A stretch of DNA of 64,000 bases from Cytobacillus firmus (GCF_023612095.1 NZ_CP086235.1:3979501-4043500); one strand, 5' to 3'; positions 26,019-34,421 are shown, counted from the stretch's first letter. The notes: generated by a model not told the origin, from the letters alone. Numbers and translations are program-made.

Positions 26019-26133
26019 TTTCGTTTCCTCCCCTGCACAAGTACTTATATGTATTTTTCCTGATTATGTTTGTTTTAAACACAGACAAGAATACCCCTTA
26101 TACAGAAAAGCTAATCGGCTGCCCGTCCATCGC

Positions 26134-26238
26134 TTAAATCCAATCTTTCACATAAGCCACTAATCCGATCACAGAACCAATTGCTGCGCCAAAAAGTACA
26201 TAATAACGGGTTTGGAGCTGCGCGAGCTTTTTCGTCAA
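26134..26238 (-). CDS. 34-residue single-helix microprotein
   Basis: Starts TTG with GGAGG 7 bases upstream. Product: a basic head (TKKLAQLQTRYY), one helix VLFGAAIGSVIGLVAY, and a KDWI tail. It shares the FGA-x-x-G-x-x-x-G-x-x-AY-x-x-x-W layout with the 40-residue protein at 926-1048. Function unknown. Confidence 0.6.
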   Translation of the reverse strand: MTKKLAQLQTRYYVLFGAAIGSVIGLVAYVKDWI

Positions 26239-26314
26239 CCTAATCCCTCCTGAACTTTGTTTCCAGATTCTACGTTTTTTTCTGGAAAAGGTTTCAATTT
26301 TACCATAAAATATT

Positions 26315-26791
26315 CTAATCCTGAATCGGCAGCACCGTCGAATCTTTTATTTCCCTCAGCGCAAGGCTGGTCTGTATTTTCGTAATCCCCAATTCATTCA
26401 GCTTCCTGATGAACATCTCCAGCCCCTTGCGATCCTTGCACGCCACTTTCAATAGATAATCATACTCCCCTGTTAAACAATGACATTCTAAAACTTCCTT
26501 CATGGATTCCAGCGTCCTTTCAAGAGATGCCAGTTTTTCCGCCTGGTGCATATTGGTGCTCATAAACACGAAGCATAATAAATCAAAGCCCAGCTTCTCA
26601 TGGCTTAGAATAGCGACATGCTCCTGGATATACCCTTCCGCTTCCAGCCTCTTAATTCTCGCATGCACAGCCGGAGCCGAAAGATTCACCCTTTTCGACA
26701 GTTCCAGGTTGCTAATCCGCGCATCCTTTTGAAGCAAATCCAAGATTTTTATATCCAGGTGATCCAGTACCCTACTTACAATCGATTCCAC
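26315..26791 (-). CDS. Lrp/AsnC family transcriptional regulator
   Basis: 158 residues from a GTG start: HTH (about 10-60; NLELSKRVNLSAPAVHARIK) and an AsnC_trans_reg/RAM ligand domain (about 75-150; CHCLTGEYDYLLKVAC). It is divergent from the EamA exporter gene with a 208-base AT-rich interval between, so it most likely controls that exporter in response to an amino acid. Confidence 0.93.
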   Translation of the reverse strand: MESIVSRVLDHLDIKILDLLQKDARISNLELSKRVNLSAPAVHARIKRLEAEGYIQEHVAILSHEKLGFDLLCFVFMSTNMHQAEKLASLERTLESMKEVLECHCLTGEYDYLLKVACKDRKGLEMFIRKLNELGITKIQTSLALREIKDSTVLPIQD

Positions 26792-26999
26792 TGTCCATCC
26801 ACCCTTTTCAATTATTCCAAATCCTTTTCAAATCACATGCCAAAACTGAATTTTTTATATTAATAATCTAATATACTTTTAATTATTTTGAATTAACTTT
26901 ATTATACAAAATTATCTTTTGTTTAATATAAAAAATGTTAAAATTATTCATATAAACAATGTCATTGTGCACAATGGCTCTGAAAAGGGGCTAAATGAC

Positions 27000-27941
27000 G
27001 TGAAATATTATCTTCTCCTTTTATTAACAAGCTTACTTTGGGGCGGAAATTTTATTGTTGGAAAAACGCTTGTGGACCACGCATCTCCTACTACCTTAAC
27101 CATTTTAAGATGGACCATCGCCATTATCTGTCTCGTCCCTCTTGTCTGGCATAAAGAGAAACGGCTGCTGCCGCCTAAAAAAGCCTTTCTGCCATTATTT
27201 CTGATGGGCATCACAGGGGTAGCTTTATTTCAGGCACTGCAATTCATGGCACTGGAAAAAACATCGGCCACCAGCGTTGGCTTAATCTCTACATTAAATA
27301 TGTTTTCCATTGCTGGCTTCTCTTTCATTTTTCTAAAGGAAAAAATAAACACACTGCAGCTCATGTCCATGTTCGTTTCATTGTTTGGCGTCCTGCTGGT
27401 CCTTTCAAAAGGCAGCCTGGAAATGCTGGTCTTACTGCAGTTTAATATCGGAGATCTTTATATGATAGCTGCAGTCGGCATGTGGGGAATCTATTCAGTC
27501 TGCAGCAAATGGGCCATGTCTTTCGTTTCACCAATGATGTCCATTCTTTACTCAGGCATATTTGGCCTCCTGGTGCTCCTGCCATTTGGAACTGCTGATT
27601 TCACTGTTACAGATGTCACTGCTTCCTTTCTTTTATCCATTCTGTATACAGGACTAATTTCAACAGTCCTATGCATGGTGCTCTGGAACATAGGGATCAG
27701 CCAGCTTGGAGCAAGCACTTCAGGCCTGTTCCTAAACTTTAATCCGATTTTCACAGCCCTCTTAGCTTTTATCTTCTTGGGAGAGGTCATGAACTGGATA
27801 CAAGCCACCGGAAGCATCATTGTCATTGCGGGTTGTTTCTTATTCTCGGCACTTAAAACCAGGCCAGGAAAAACACCAAGAAAAATTCCTGCACCAGTGT
27901 TCAAGAGCGGGACAGAGGGACAGGTTCCTCGTACCAGTTGA
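27000..27941 (+). CDS. EamA/DMT family transporter
   Basis: 313 residues from GTG 27000 (AAGGGGC, 8 bases); an upstream in-frame ATG at 26919 lies in AT-rich sequence with no ribosome binding site. Ten helices as two EamA repeats (TSLLWGGNFIVGKTLVDHAS; later GISQLGASTSGLFLNFNPIF). Probably exports an amino acid or metabolite, under the divergent Lrp-type regulator. The final ~14 residues (KSGTEGQVPRTS) are encoded by an inserted GGGACA repeat, so the tail is acquired and not ancestral. Confidence 0.9.
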   Translation: MKYYLLLLLTSLLWGGNFIVGKTLVDHASPTTLTILRWTIAIICLVPLVWHKEKRLLPPKKAFLPLFLMGITGVALFQALQFMALEKTSATSVGLISTLNMFSIAGFSFIFLKEKINTLQLMSMFVSLFGVLLVLSKGSLEMLVLLQFNIGDLYMIAAVGMWGIYSVCSKWAMSFVSPMMSILYSGIFGLLVLLPFGTADFTVTDVTASFLLSILYTGLISTVLCMVLWNIGISQLGASTSGLFLNFNPIFTALLAFIFLGEVMNWIQATGSIIVIAGCFLFSALKTRPGKTPRKIPAPVFKSGTEGQVPRTS

Positions 27942-27975
27942 AAATTGGGGACAGAATACCTGTCCCCTTGTCCCA
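27909..27975. repeat. GGGACA-family dispersed repeat, double copy, overlapping a gene end
   Basis: Two units in tandem: GGGACAGAGGGACAGGTTCC, and GGGGACAGAATACCTGTCCC then CTTGTCCC. The first unit supplies the last codons and stop of the EamA gene. The arms can fold into GGGACA/TGTCCC hairpins. Confidence 0.7.
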
Positions 27976-27979
27976 CATT

Positions 27980-28276
27980 TTAATGAGGAATTGAATGCAT
28001 GGCTAAATAAATAGCCATAAATAAACTCAGCCCGCACAGCAAAATCAAACTCGCATAAAAAACCTTTCTCCAAAATTCGCCTATGTAATAGATGCTTACT
28101 AGAAAATAATAAATTAATGCACATCCAAAAATAAACAGAAGAAATTCTTTTGTTTCTTCCTTTGATGGCAGTGGGGTCGTCACATTTGTTAAAGCCATAC
28201 CACCGAAAATAAATAGGCCTATGCCATATAATAAATTTTTCAGGCTTACTTCTTTTTTATCATTTTTAGTTTTCAA
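27980..28276 (-). CDS. Small membrane protein, SigW-type regulon
   Basis: 98 residues from a TTG preceded by GAGGAGG. Basic cytoplasmic head (KTKNDKKEV), helices at about 15-35, 48-68 and 73-93 (LLYGIGLFIFGGMAL; FLLFIFGCALIYYFLVSIYY). No family recognised. An exact ECF promoter lies 26 bases upstream, implying induction by envelope stress. Confidence 0.7.
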   Translation of the reverse strand: MKTKNDKKEVSLKNLLYGIGLFIFGGMALTNVTTPLPSKEETKEFLLFIFGCALIYYFLVSIYYIGEFWRKVFYASLILLCGLSLFMAIYLAMHSIPH

Positions 28277-28301
28277 GATTCCTCCTCCCCTCAATTAATG
28301 G

Positions 28302-28327
28302 TACGAATTCCCAAAGATAAAGTTTCA
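28302..28327 (-). promoter_or_regulatory. ECF (SigW-type) promoter of the 98-residue membrane protein
   Basis: Minus-strand TGAAAC, 16 bases, CGTA. The TTT after the -35 also fits SigW preference. Confidence 0.75.
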
Positions 28328-28515
28328 CCCAATGTTACTTTTCTGCATTTCTCTAACAGACATAGCATATAAATTAGCAGACTTATTAACTCTAATATTT
28401 ATATATCTAATAAGGGGGTGCTGAACGCGATGCAGTTTGCACCCCTAATTAATATTTTCTTGGGTTAACATGTTTGCAGAATTTCTTAATACAATTCCTT
28501 TAGAGGTGATAAAAA

Positions 28516-28956
28516 GTGCCAAGAGTACAATATACCGACAGCGATGTGGCTTTAATGGCAAGGATGATGAGAGCAGAGGCAGAAGGTGAAGGAAAACTGG
28601 GGATGCTGATGGTTGGGAATGTAATCGTCAACCGCCGAAAAGCGAATTGCCTCGATTTTGAAGGCTTAAGGACCATCCGGCAAGTCATTTTCCAGGTGCA
28701 GGGAGGAAATTATTCTTTTGAAGCTGTACAAAAAGGGAATGTCTTTTACAACAGGGCACGAGGTGTGGAAAAGAGATTGGCCAAACAAACCTTAGACTTT
28801 TGGAGACAGCACCCTTCCAAGTTTGCTCTATGGTATTTCAATCCGTACGCTGCATGTCCGCCAACATGGTACGATCAGCCGTTCTCCGGACAGTTCAAAC
28901 AGCATTGCTATTATGAGCCAAAGGCAAATACATGTGAAGGCGCATATATTTGGTAA
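28516..28956 (+). CDS. cwlJ: Spore cortex-lytic cell wall hydrolase CwlJ
   Basis: 146 residues, GTG start after GAGGTGAT. The whole protein is a Hydrolase_2 (SleB/CwlJ) domain: ALMARMMRAEAEGEGKLGML with the catalytic Glu, NVIVNRRKANCLDFEGLRTI, and the C-terminal AACPPTWYDQPFSGQFKQHC. Length and motifs match CwlJ, not SleB (no signal peptide or PG-binding domain). It degrades cortex muramic-lactam peptidoglycan during germination, normally needing GerQ, which is not adjacent here. Supports an endospore-forming host. Confidence 0.93.
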   Translation: MPRVQYTDSDVALMARMMRAEAEGEGKLGMLMVGNVIVNRRKANCLDFEGLRTIRQVIFQVQGGNYSFEAVQKGNVFYNRARGVEKRLAKQTLDFWRQHPSKFALWYFNPYAACPPTWYDQPFSGQFKQHCYYEPKANTCEGAYIW

Positions 28957-28960
28957 CATG

Positions 28961-28981
28961 ACCCCCACCTATTGTGGGGGT
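28961..28981. terminator. Hairpin terminator after cwlJ
   Basis: ACCCCCAC and GTGGGGGT form an 8-bp stem. Confidence 0.75.
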
Positions 28982-28986
28982 ATTAG

Positions 28987-29583
28987 TTAATTCCTATCTG
29001 TTTTTTCAAGGGCATCTGAATAATAATTATCTATAACCAGCATGGGTTCCTGTATAGATTTCAGGATCTTTTCTATATCGACAGACTCCTTTTCTGCCTC
29101 CTTGCTGACATTTCGATACACAGAAATAACTGCATCCATTTTTTCTTTTTCTTCATCACTTATCTGATATGACCGGTTCTCCAGAAACCTATTAGTCATG
29201 CCATCTATAAACATATCAACGCGAAACAAGCTGTATTGAAGCAAATTCCAGTCATCGATCTCATCCTCCATATGCAAAGTGGACATACGGGACAAATAGG
29301 AGTAAATACTCCTGCTCTCACTGCTCACAACCCTCCATGTGTCAAACAACTCCGCATTCCTGTCATCTTCTTGTTCAATAGGTATCCTTGTGAATTCCTC
29401 CAGCCTGTAAGCCAGATTATCTCCAATTGCAGATATTGACCGCAAATGCTGATAATTACGTTCCTGACTTTGCTTCATATGATTTCTGTAACCGAGATTT
29501 ATAAAAGTGCTATATACTATATAGGACAATAATAAGGTTATTATAATTCTCTTTAAATACTTTTTCGTATTCCTCTTCTTCAT
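28987..29583 (-). CDS. Membrane-anchored hypothetical protein
   Basis: 198 residues from ATG 29583 (GGGGAGG site); the open frame extends 30 codons upstream without a start signal. A basic head and one helix (IIITLLLSYIVYSTFINLGY) anchor a mostly helical extracytoplasmic domain (MKQSQERNYQHLRSISAIG; later helices rich in Glu/Lys). No family recognised. Monocistronic, converging on cwlJ. Confidence 0.65.
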   Translation of the reverse strand: MKKRNTKKYLKRIIITLLLSYIVYSTFINLGYRNHMKQSQERNYQHLRSISAIGDNLAYRLEEFTRIPIEQEDDRNAELFDTWRVVSSESRSIYSYLSRMSTLHMEDEIDDWNLLQYSLFRVDMFIDGMTNRFLENRSYQISDEEKEKMDAVISVYRNVSKEAEKESVDIEKILKSIQEPMLVIDNYYSDALEKTDRN

Positions 29584-29639
29584 GGAATCCTCCCCTGTAA
29601 CTACTCCTTCACAAAAAAAGCCGCCCTCTGGCAGCTGAA

Positions 29640-29825
29640 CTAATTGGCAAAATTCATTAACACTGCTCCCCAATAAAGAAAACTCATAGTCAGAAAAACG
29701 AATGCAAATGTAGCTATTGCTTTTGGCAATTTACCATATGTATAGATCAATGCACACCCCATTACAATATGGATAATAGGAAAAGGATTAAGTCCATTTT
29801 TCCACCTCTTTCCTAATGGTATCAT
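29640..29825 (-). CDS. Possible small membrane protein
   Basis: 61 residues with two hydrophobic segments (PFPIIHIVMGCALIYTY; ATFAFVFLTMSFLYWGAVLM). The ATG has no ribosome binding site and the frame stays open upstream to 29903 with membrane-like residues but no start codon, so the true N-terminus is unclear or the gene is damaged. Confidence 0.4.
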   Translation of the reverse strand: MIPLGKRWKNGLNPFPIIHIVMGCALIYTYGKLPKAIATFAFVFLTMSFLYWGAVLMNFAN

Positions 29826-29862
29826 CTTTAGAAGTGGTAAGTAAACCCAAAATACAAATCTG

Positions 29863-29886
29863 AAAAGGCTGTGATTTAACAGCCAA
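29863..29886 (-). terminator. Terminator of the 276-residue hypothetical gene
   Basis: TTGGCTGT, loop TAAATC, ACAGCC, then TTTT on the minus strand. Confidence 0.65.
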
Positions 29887-29898
29887 TAAAATTCCCTC

Positions 29899-30729
29899 TT
29901 ATTTCTTTACACACTCTTCTTCAGGCTTCATGTAAACCTGCTTCCACCCCTCATTTCCCGATTTACGGAATTGGGCGATCTCTATGTCGGTCCCATTGGT
30001 TAAAACCGCAAATATAATGCAATAATCAGCTTCGTCTTTACCATGAAAATAAATACTCTTAATGTATTCATTTCTAATCGCTGGGTAAATATGCTGTATT
30101 AAATGGCACCAATGTCCATACTTCACCTCAACAACCGCTTCCCCATCATGATTCCATCCATGATAAGGCGCACACAGAAAATCCTCCTCTATTCTGCTCA
30201 TCTCGGAAATCCGAAAACCCTCCTGTTCCTTTACAAGACTGATAAAGCCATAAGAATATCCGAAGTACTCAGCTTTCTTGCCTTCAGCCCCTTCAATTGT
30301 TTCAATTTCATAAAAGAATCTAATACCCCGCTTTCTATCCGGAACTCGGCATAGCTTTATTAAACTTGTATGCCCGATCCCGGAAAACGTTTGAACATAC
30401 CCTTCATAGCTTAATTTATTCTGGTATTCCTGAGACAATAAGTTATAAGCAATTGGAAATGGAAGTTTTGCCTGGCCTATAGTGCCGCACCCTCTGCCGT
30501 ATATATTTTCAGCTTCCCGTAAAATACTGAAGTAGTTGAGAACCGTGTCTTCAGGGGTTAAGGTTAATTGAGGAGGAACCTTGATTTGGTCGGGAGTTTT
30601 GTCATAGAAGGGAGCAAAGAAATCCCAGTTGCTAAACCTTAGATTTAACGCTCTTAAGCAGGACGGGCGGAAATATTTTTGATGATAGGCTTCTATATCT
30701 TTTTGGTTTAGTCTAAACATATTCATCAC
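29899..30729 (-). CDS. Hypothetical cytoplasmic protein
   Basis: 276 residues, no signal peptide or membrane helix. The only suggestive stretch is LTPEDTVLNYFSILREAENI, which resembles the start of domains that follow DUF4829-type 'VLNYF' folds, too weak to name. Several Cys and Trp (CGTIGQAKLPFPIAY; GHWCHLIQHIYPAIRN). No family recognised. Single gene with its own terminator. Confidence 0.65.
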   Translation of the reverse strand: MMNMFRLNQKDIEAYHQKYFRPSCLRALNLRFSNWDFFAPFYDKTPDQIKVPPQLTLTPEDTVLNYFSILREAENIYGRGCGTIGQAKLPFPIAYNLLSQEYQNKLSYEGYVQTFSGIGHTSLIKLCRVPDRKRGIRFFYEIETIEGAEGKKAEYFGYSYGFISLVKEQEGFRISEMSRIEEDFLCAPYHGWNHDGEAVVEVKYGHWCHLIQHIYPAIRNEYIKSIYFHGKDEADYCIIFAVLTNGTDIEIAQFRKSGNEGWKQVYMKPEEECVKK

Positions 30730-30845
30730 CCCAGTTTCAGTTTATGGGTGATGGATGGATTGGTGTATAGTCATATTCTTGGGGTTCCAAGTAATTCATG
30801 AGTTTCGGACAAACATAGGAAAACCTTCTAGTCCCATCAAATTCC

Positions 30846-31301
30846 TCAAACATCCATAAGATACACGCCACCCATTAACACAATCCAGATGAGAACTGGC
30901 AAACATAATGATTTCAAAGCATTGCTCCAGCCGCCGATTTGTTTACGGCGTAAAAGGTTGTCCGTAACAAAAAATAATACAGCTGCAGCTAAACTTAATC
31001 CAAGCAAAATTAATCCAAAAAGCAAGTGAAGGAATAATGAAATATAGAATTCCAATTTCCTGTTTGTTTTGTTGGAAATAAAAATGGCTATGTAATCACT
31101 AATGAGAGAAGTTACTGTGCCATAAACCAAAATGACTGGGAAGCTGTACAGAAGATAGAAGGGAATGGACATAGTAGCTCCCTGAAAATACTCACCAGCT
31201 GAATTAACTTCTCCGGCAAACGGATCCGCTGCAATCAGACCTAACATAACGGAGAACAAAGACCCTGTTATAGATGCAGCTATTATTTTTCTTGCAAACA
31301 T
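30846..31301 (-). CDS. Hypothetical four-helix membrane protein
   Basis: 151 residues; helices at about 8-25, 42-68, 86-115 and 130-148. ATG preceded by AT-rich sequence and no strong ribosome binding site. The first helix region (IIAASITGSLFSVMLGLIAA) contains Gly-rich packing motifs. No family recognised. Confidence 0.6.
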   Translation of the reverse strand: MFARKIIAASITGSLFSVMLGLIAADPFAGEVNSAGEYFQGATMSIPFYLLYSFPVILVYGTVTSLISDYIAIFISNKTNRKLEFYISLFLHLLFGLILLGLSLAAAVLFFVTDNLLRRKQIGGWSNALKSLCLPVLIWIVLMGGVYLMDV

Positions 31302-31380
31302 TTGACTGATACTGTATTTGATACGAAATCATTCCCCAATAAGAAATTGTAAAAACGCATGGATAATACATGCGACCTTT

Positions 31381-31605
31381 TCACCAAGTGTAAAAAGCAA
31401 CAAAGACAATAAAAAATGAAGCAGCAAAATTTAGAACCCCATACTGCTTTCTGCCTTTCATAAACTCATCCGTCCCTATCACCATCACAAACAAGCTTAA
31501 CAAAAACAAATTAAGGGGCATCCACTCAAAGCTTTTAGTAATTAACATATAAAGTGCTAACGGAATAATAACAACAGACAAAACTATTCGTAATATTTTT
31601 ATCAA
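31381..31605 (-). CDS. DUF3953 family membrane protein (YczI-like)
   Basis: 74 residues, three helices: IKILRIVLSVVIIPLALYML, MPLNLFLLSLFVMVIG, and GVLNFAASFFIVFVAFY. Pattern and length match DUF3953/YczI of B. subtilis, of unknown function. A GGAGGAT site precedes the ATG. Confidence 0.75.
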   Translation of the reverse strand: MIKILRIVLSVVIIPLALYMLITKSFEWMPLNLFLLSLFVMVIGTDEFMKGRKQYGVLNFAASFFIVFVAFYTW

Positions 31606-31712
31606 AGGTTATCCTCCTACTCCGCTACAAAAATTTTTAAATACCTTCCTATACATATTAAAAACCAATATTCATCTTCCTTCAAATAAAATGGAAATTT
31701 TTATAGAATTTT

Positions 31713-31761
31713 TATATCACTTTATGATATATTACTTTTAGATATATCATAAAGTGATATA
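31713..31761 (+). promoter_or_regulatory. 20+20 bp perfect dyad operator upstream of padR
   Basis: TATATCACTTTATGATATAT at 31713-31732 is exactly repeated in inverted orientation at 31742-31761 with a 9-base spacer. Each arm contains ATATCA and TGATAT sub-dyads. It ends 14 bases before the padR start, the expected place for autoregulation. Confidence 0.8.
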
Positions 31762-31775
31762 AAGTAGGTGCTGGA

Positions 31776-32111
31776 ATGAAATCTTTAGAACAGTTAACTG
31801 ATTCCGTCTTTTATATTATGGCCGCCTTTACTGAGCCACGGCATGGCTATGCAGTGATGAGCCTTGTTGAAAAGATAACACATGGCGAGGTGAATATTGG
31901 TCCGGCGTCTCTATATACGATAATCAAAAAGCTGATCAAACAGGAGTATGTAGAGCTATTCGATGATACCACTTCGAGGAGGAAAGTTTACGTACTGACA
32001 GAAAAGGGCCGTGAAATTCTTCGAACTGACATTGAAAGGAGAAAAACGATGGTGCACTTTGCGGAAGATGGATTAAATAAAGGGAGAGAGTACAATGAAG
32101 AAGACATATAA
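31776..32111 (+). CDS. PadR family transcriptional regulator
   Basis: 111 residues: PadR winged helix (about 8-85; HGYAVMSLVEKITHGEVNIG and GPASLYTIIKKLIKQEYVEL) and a short C-terminal dimerisation helix. It is the first gene of a padR-DUF2812-M50 operon and overlaps the next gene by 17 bases, so translation is coupled. The dyad just upstream is its probable operator. Confidence 0.93.
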   Translation: MKSLEQLTDSVFYIMAAFTEPRHGYAVMSLVEKITHGEVNIGPASLYTIIKKLIKQEYVELFDDTTSRRKVYVLTEKGREILRTDIERRKTMVHFAEDGLNKGREYNEEDI

Positions 32112-32631
32112 AATTTCAAATGGACTCGCTTTTTTTGAACAAAAGGATTTACAGATGCTGAGGGAAAAAGCTGCAGAAGGGTGGATGGCAGAATCCTTTA
32201 AAGGCGGCCTGTATACATTTACGAAGTCCACCCCGGAAGATGTGATATTCAGTATCGACTATTATGAATTAACACCAGAAGACGAAGAGGAATACTATGA
32301 ATTATTTGCATCTTCCGGCTGGAAACATGTCTGCTCACATACAGGAATTCATCTGTTTAAAGCAGCTCCCGGCACACCGCCTATTTATAGTGATGCCGCA
32401 TCTAAAACAGATCAGGTAAAACGATCATCTAAACCCGTATACATAGTAACTATTGCTGTCTTCCTGTTTACGATTATTACTCTTGCATTCATGAAATTGA
32501 CAGAGGGATCCCTCCATCTGGCAGGCAAAATAGGATTCTTTATCTCTATTGTTTTCTTTATCCCGATGCTTATGACATCCATGGCGATCTTCATACAGCT
32601 GTTAAAAGCACAAAAACTCAGCAAAAACTAA
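32095..32631 (+). CDS. DUF2812 domain-containing membrane protein
   Basis: 178 residues. N-terminal DUF2812 domain (about 1-95; GLAFFEQKDLQMLREKAAEG, YYELTPEDEEEYYELFASSG, GWKHVCSHTGIHLF) followed by two helices (about 112-134 and 143-168). DUF2812 proteins almost always accompany a PadR regulator; the pair is thought to form a membrane-stress sensing unit, but the mechanism is unknown. Confidence 0.9.
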   Translation: MKKTYKISNGLAFFEQKDLQMLREKAAEGWMAESFKGGLYTFTKSTPEDVIFSIDYYELTPEDEEEYYELFASSGWKHVCSHTGIHLFKAAPGTPPIYSDAASKTDQVKRSSKPVYIVTIAVFLFTIITLAFMKLTEGSLHLAGKIGFFISIVFFIPMLMTSMAIFIQLLKAQKLSKN

Positions 32632-32644
32632 AGGAGAGTTTTCA

Positions 32645-33718
32645 ATGAGTAAAATTTTTACACCTTTTCATACGTGCTTATTAGGCATTGCTCTCTTAAT
32701 GGGCTTCTCTTTTACTTCCCATGCAGATAAATCCTTCTCCATTGGGTTAGTGGCCGGAAGTGCTTTTATCGTTCTCTTTATCCATGAACTCGGCCATGTC
32801 ATTGGCGGAAAGCTTGCAGGCTACAGATTTTTATTTTTGACAGTCGGGCCTGTCACAATCGAAAAGAACCCTGCTTTAAAAATAGTACCAAACCAAAGCT
32901 GGATTGCCTTTGGTGGATTGGCCAGCTGTTTGCCTTCTGAAATTGACTTAACGAAAATGGTTAAGAAGCACAAATGGTTCGTTGCAGGCGGTCCTCTTTT
33001 TACTTTACTTGCATTTATAATCAGTCTATTCTATTGGTCTGTAACAAAGGCCGAGATGGCTATGATGCTTACAGCATTGAACTTGGCCATTTTTTTCACA
33101 ACCGCCATCCCCTTTAAAGGGACGTTTAACTCGGATGGCAGTGTTTTTCTGCTTCTGCATAAAGGCGGCAAAAAGGCAGAGACCTATCTCGCCGGGCTTA
33201 TCTTATTAAAAGAAATGATGTCACCGCGAAGCCCAAGCGACTGGGATGAACAGTTAATCCAGGAAGCATATAAAACAGAAGCTTCACCCGAGGCCATGAC
33301 AACCGCATTCCTGCTATTCTACTACCACCTCATGAATGGCAATTATGAGCAAGCCTCAGAGTCAATTGCAGCATTCAAAGAACTTCCTATAAATCGCAAA
33401 ACAAAATTCCGTCTGCAGTTTGCTTCACATATCCGGCAAATCGACTCATTCCTGTCACCAGAACCCGATCTTACTTTAATAAAAAACCTGCATAAACAGA
33501 TGTCGGCAATAGATAAGGTCAGCTACAAAAGAAGCGAAGCCATTTTGGCTTATTTAATCGGAAATACAGAAAAGGCATATTCACTTCTTGATGACGTGAT
33601 GAGGACCTGCAGACAAGGAAGTACACAATACGGTTATTTCCACGCAGAACTAATGCTTACAGGGATAGTCAGAAAACGTATGGACAGCCCTACTGCAAAA
33701 GAATGCCGGATAATATAA
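32645..33718 (+). CDS. M50-type membrane zinc metalloprotease-like protein
   Basis: 357 residues. Helices in the first half carry the zinc motif HELGH at about residues 48-52 (LFIHELGHVIGGKLAGYRFL) and a second-site NSDGSVFLLLHKG that resembles the LDG motif of site-2 proteases. The C-terminal ~170 residues are soluble helical repeats, TPR-like (MNGNYEQASESIAAFKELPI). Translationally next to DUF2812 (13-base gap, AAAGGAG). It may cleave a membrane substrate or serve a peptide-export function; substrate unknown. Confidence 0.8.
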   Translation: MSKIFTPFHTCLLGIALLMGFSFTSHADKSFSIGLVAGSAFIVLFIHELGHVIGGKLAGYRFLFLTVGPVTIEKNPALKIVPNQSWIAFGGLASCLPSEIDLTKMVKKHKWFVAGGPLFTLLAFIISLFYWSVTKAEMAMMLTALNLAIFFTTAIPFKGTFNSDGSVFLLLHKGGKKAETYLAGLILLKEMMSPRSPSDWDEQLIQEAYKTEASPEAMTTAFLLFYYHLMNGNYEQASESIAAFKELPINRKTKFRLQFASHIRQIDSFLSPEPDLTLIKNLHKQMSAIDKVSYKRSEAILAYLIGNTEKAYSLLDDVMRTCRQGSTQYGYFHAELMLTGIVRKRMDSPTAKECRII

Positions 33719-33726
33719 ATATAAAA

Positions 33727-33772
33727 AAGTGCCTGCACCCACCTGCTGATAAGCAGACTGACACAGGCACTT
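33727..33772 (+). terminator. Terminator of the padR operon
   Basis: AAGTGCCTG and CAGGCACTT enclose a second internal CTGCT/AGCAG hairpin. Confidence 0.75.
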
Positions 33773-33833
33773 CCCTGAATTTATTTAGGCTCTTTTCGTA
33801 TAAATTGTTGTTTTTCGCTTATCAATGTTGTCC

Positions 33834-33962
33834 GTTGATTTCCGCTCCAGGTTGCTCGCTTTCCACGGGGCGGGCGGTGAGCCTCCTCGACGCTGCGCGT
33901 CTGTGGGGTCTCACCTGTCCCGCTACTCCCGTAGGAGTCTCGCACCTTCCACTACAATCAAC
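33834..33962. repeat. ~130-bp structured dispersed repeat
   Basis: Begins GTTGATT and ends AATCAAC, giving 7-bp terminal inverted repeats. Inside, GGCGGGCGGTGAG can pair with CTCACCTGTCCCGC around GACGC/GCGTC, and CTACTCCCGTAGGAG forms a further hairpin. GC-rich in an AT-rich setting. The same wording (GGGCGGGCGGTGAGCCTCCT) is common between genes in many bacilli, from memory. No protein is encoded; it looks like a MITE-like or RNA-structured element. Confidence 0.8.
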
Positions 33963-34008
33963 TCAGTAAATATAATATAAATAGCAACAAACTTTGCGAA
34001 AACAGCCT

Positions 34009-34338
34009 TTATTTAACACCTTTCACAAGCTCTCTCATTGAGTTCAGCTTCGAGGTCAATTCAAAGAACCATTTTTCATCTCCAGTGGAAAGAGCAAGAT
34101 CAATGAGAAAATGAATTTGTTCCTTGTTGGCCACTTTTGCCGCCGGCATTTTCTTAACCTGCTTGCTCTGCAACGGAATGATTTTGCCTTCAATGGTTTT
34201 ATTATCACTCGAAATCACCTTTGTCTTAATAATTCCTTCTTCAAGGTTCTCGATATAGCCAATGATCAGTTCCCCTTCTCGGGATTTCCCCTTAATCCAA
34301 TCTCCCGTTTTTAAAATGGCTTTATGGTTGGCCATCAT
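34009..34338 (-). CDS. IDEAL domain-containing protein
   Basis: 109 residues. N-terminal beta-rich part (about 1-60; KTGDWIKGKSREGELIIGYI, a possible KOW-like fold) and a C-terminal IDEAL motif (EQIHFLIDLALSTGDEKWFF, about 74-93). IDEAL peptides mediate small protein-protein contacts in Firmicutes. ATG preceded by GAAGGTG. Single gene. Confidence 0.85.
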   Translation of the reverse strand: MMANHKAILKTGDWIKGKSREGELIIGYIENLEEGIIKTKVISSDNKTIEGKIIPLQSKQVKKMPAAKVANKEQIHFLIDLALSTGDEKWFFELTSKLNSMRELVKGVK

Positions 34339-34421
34339 TCAATTCACCTTCTTCGAAGAGTTTTTTGAAACTGTAACATTTTTTATTACATTTAAGCTAC
34401 TGAAAGCCTGAAAGCTCCCAA

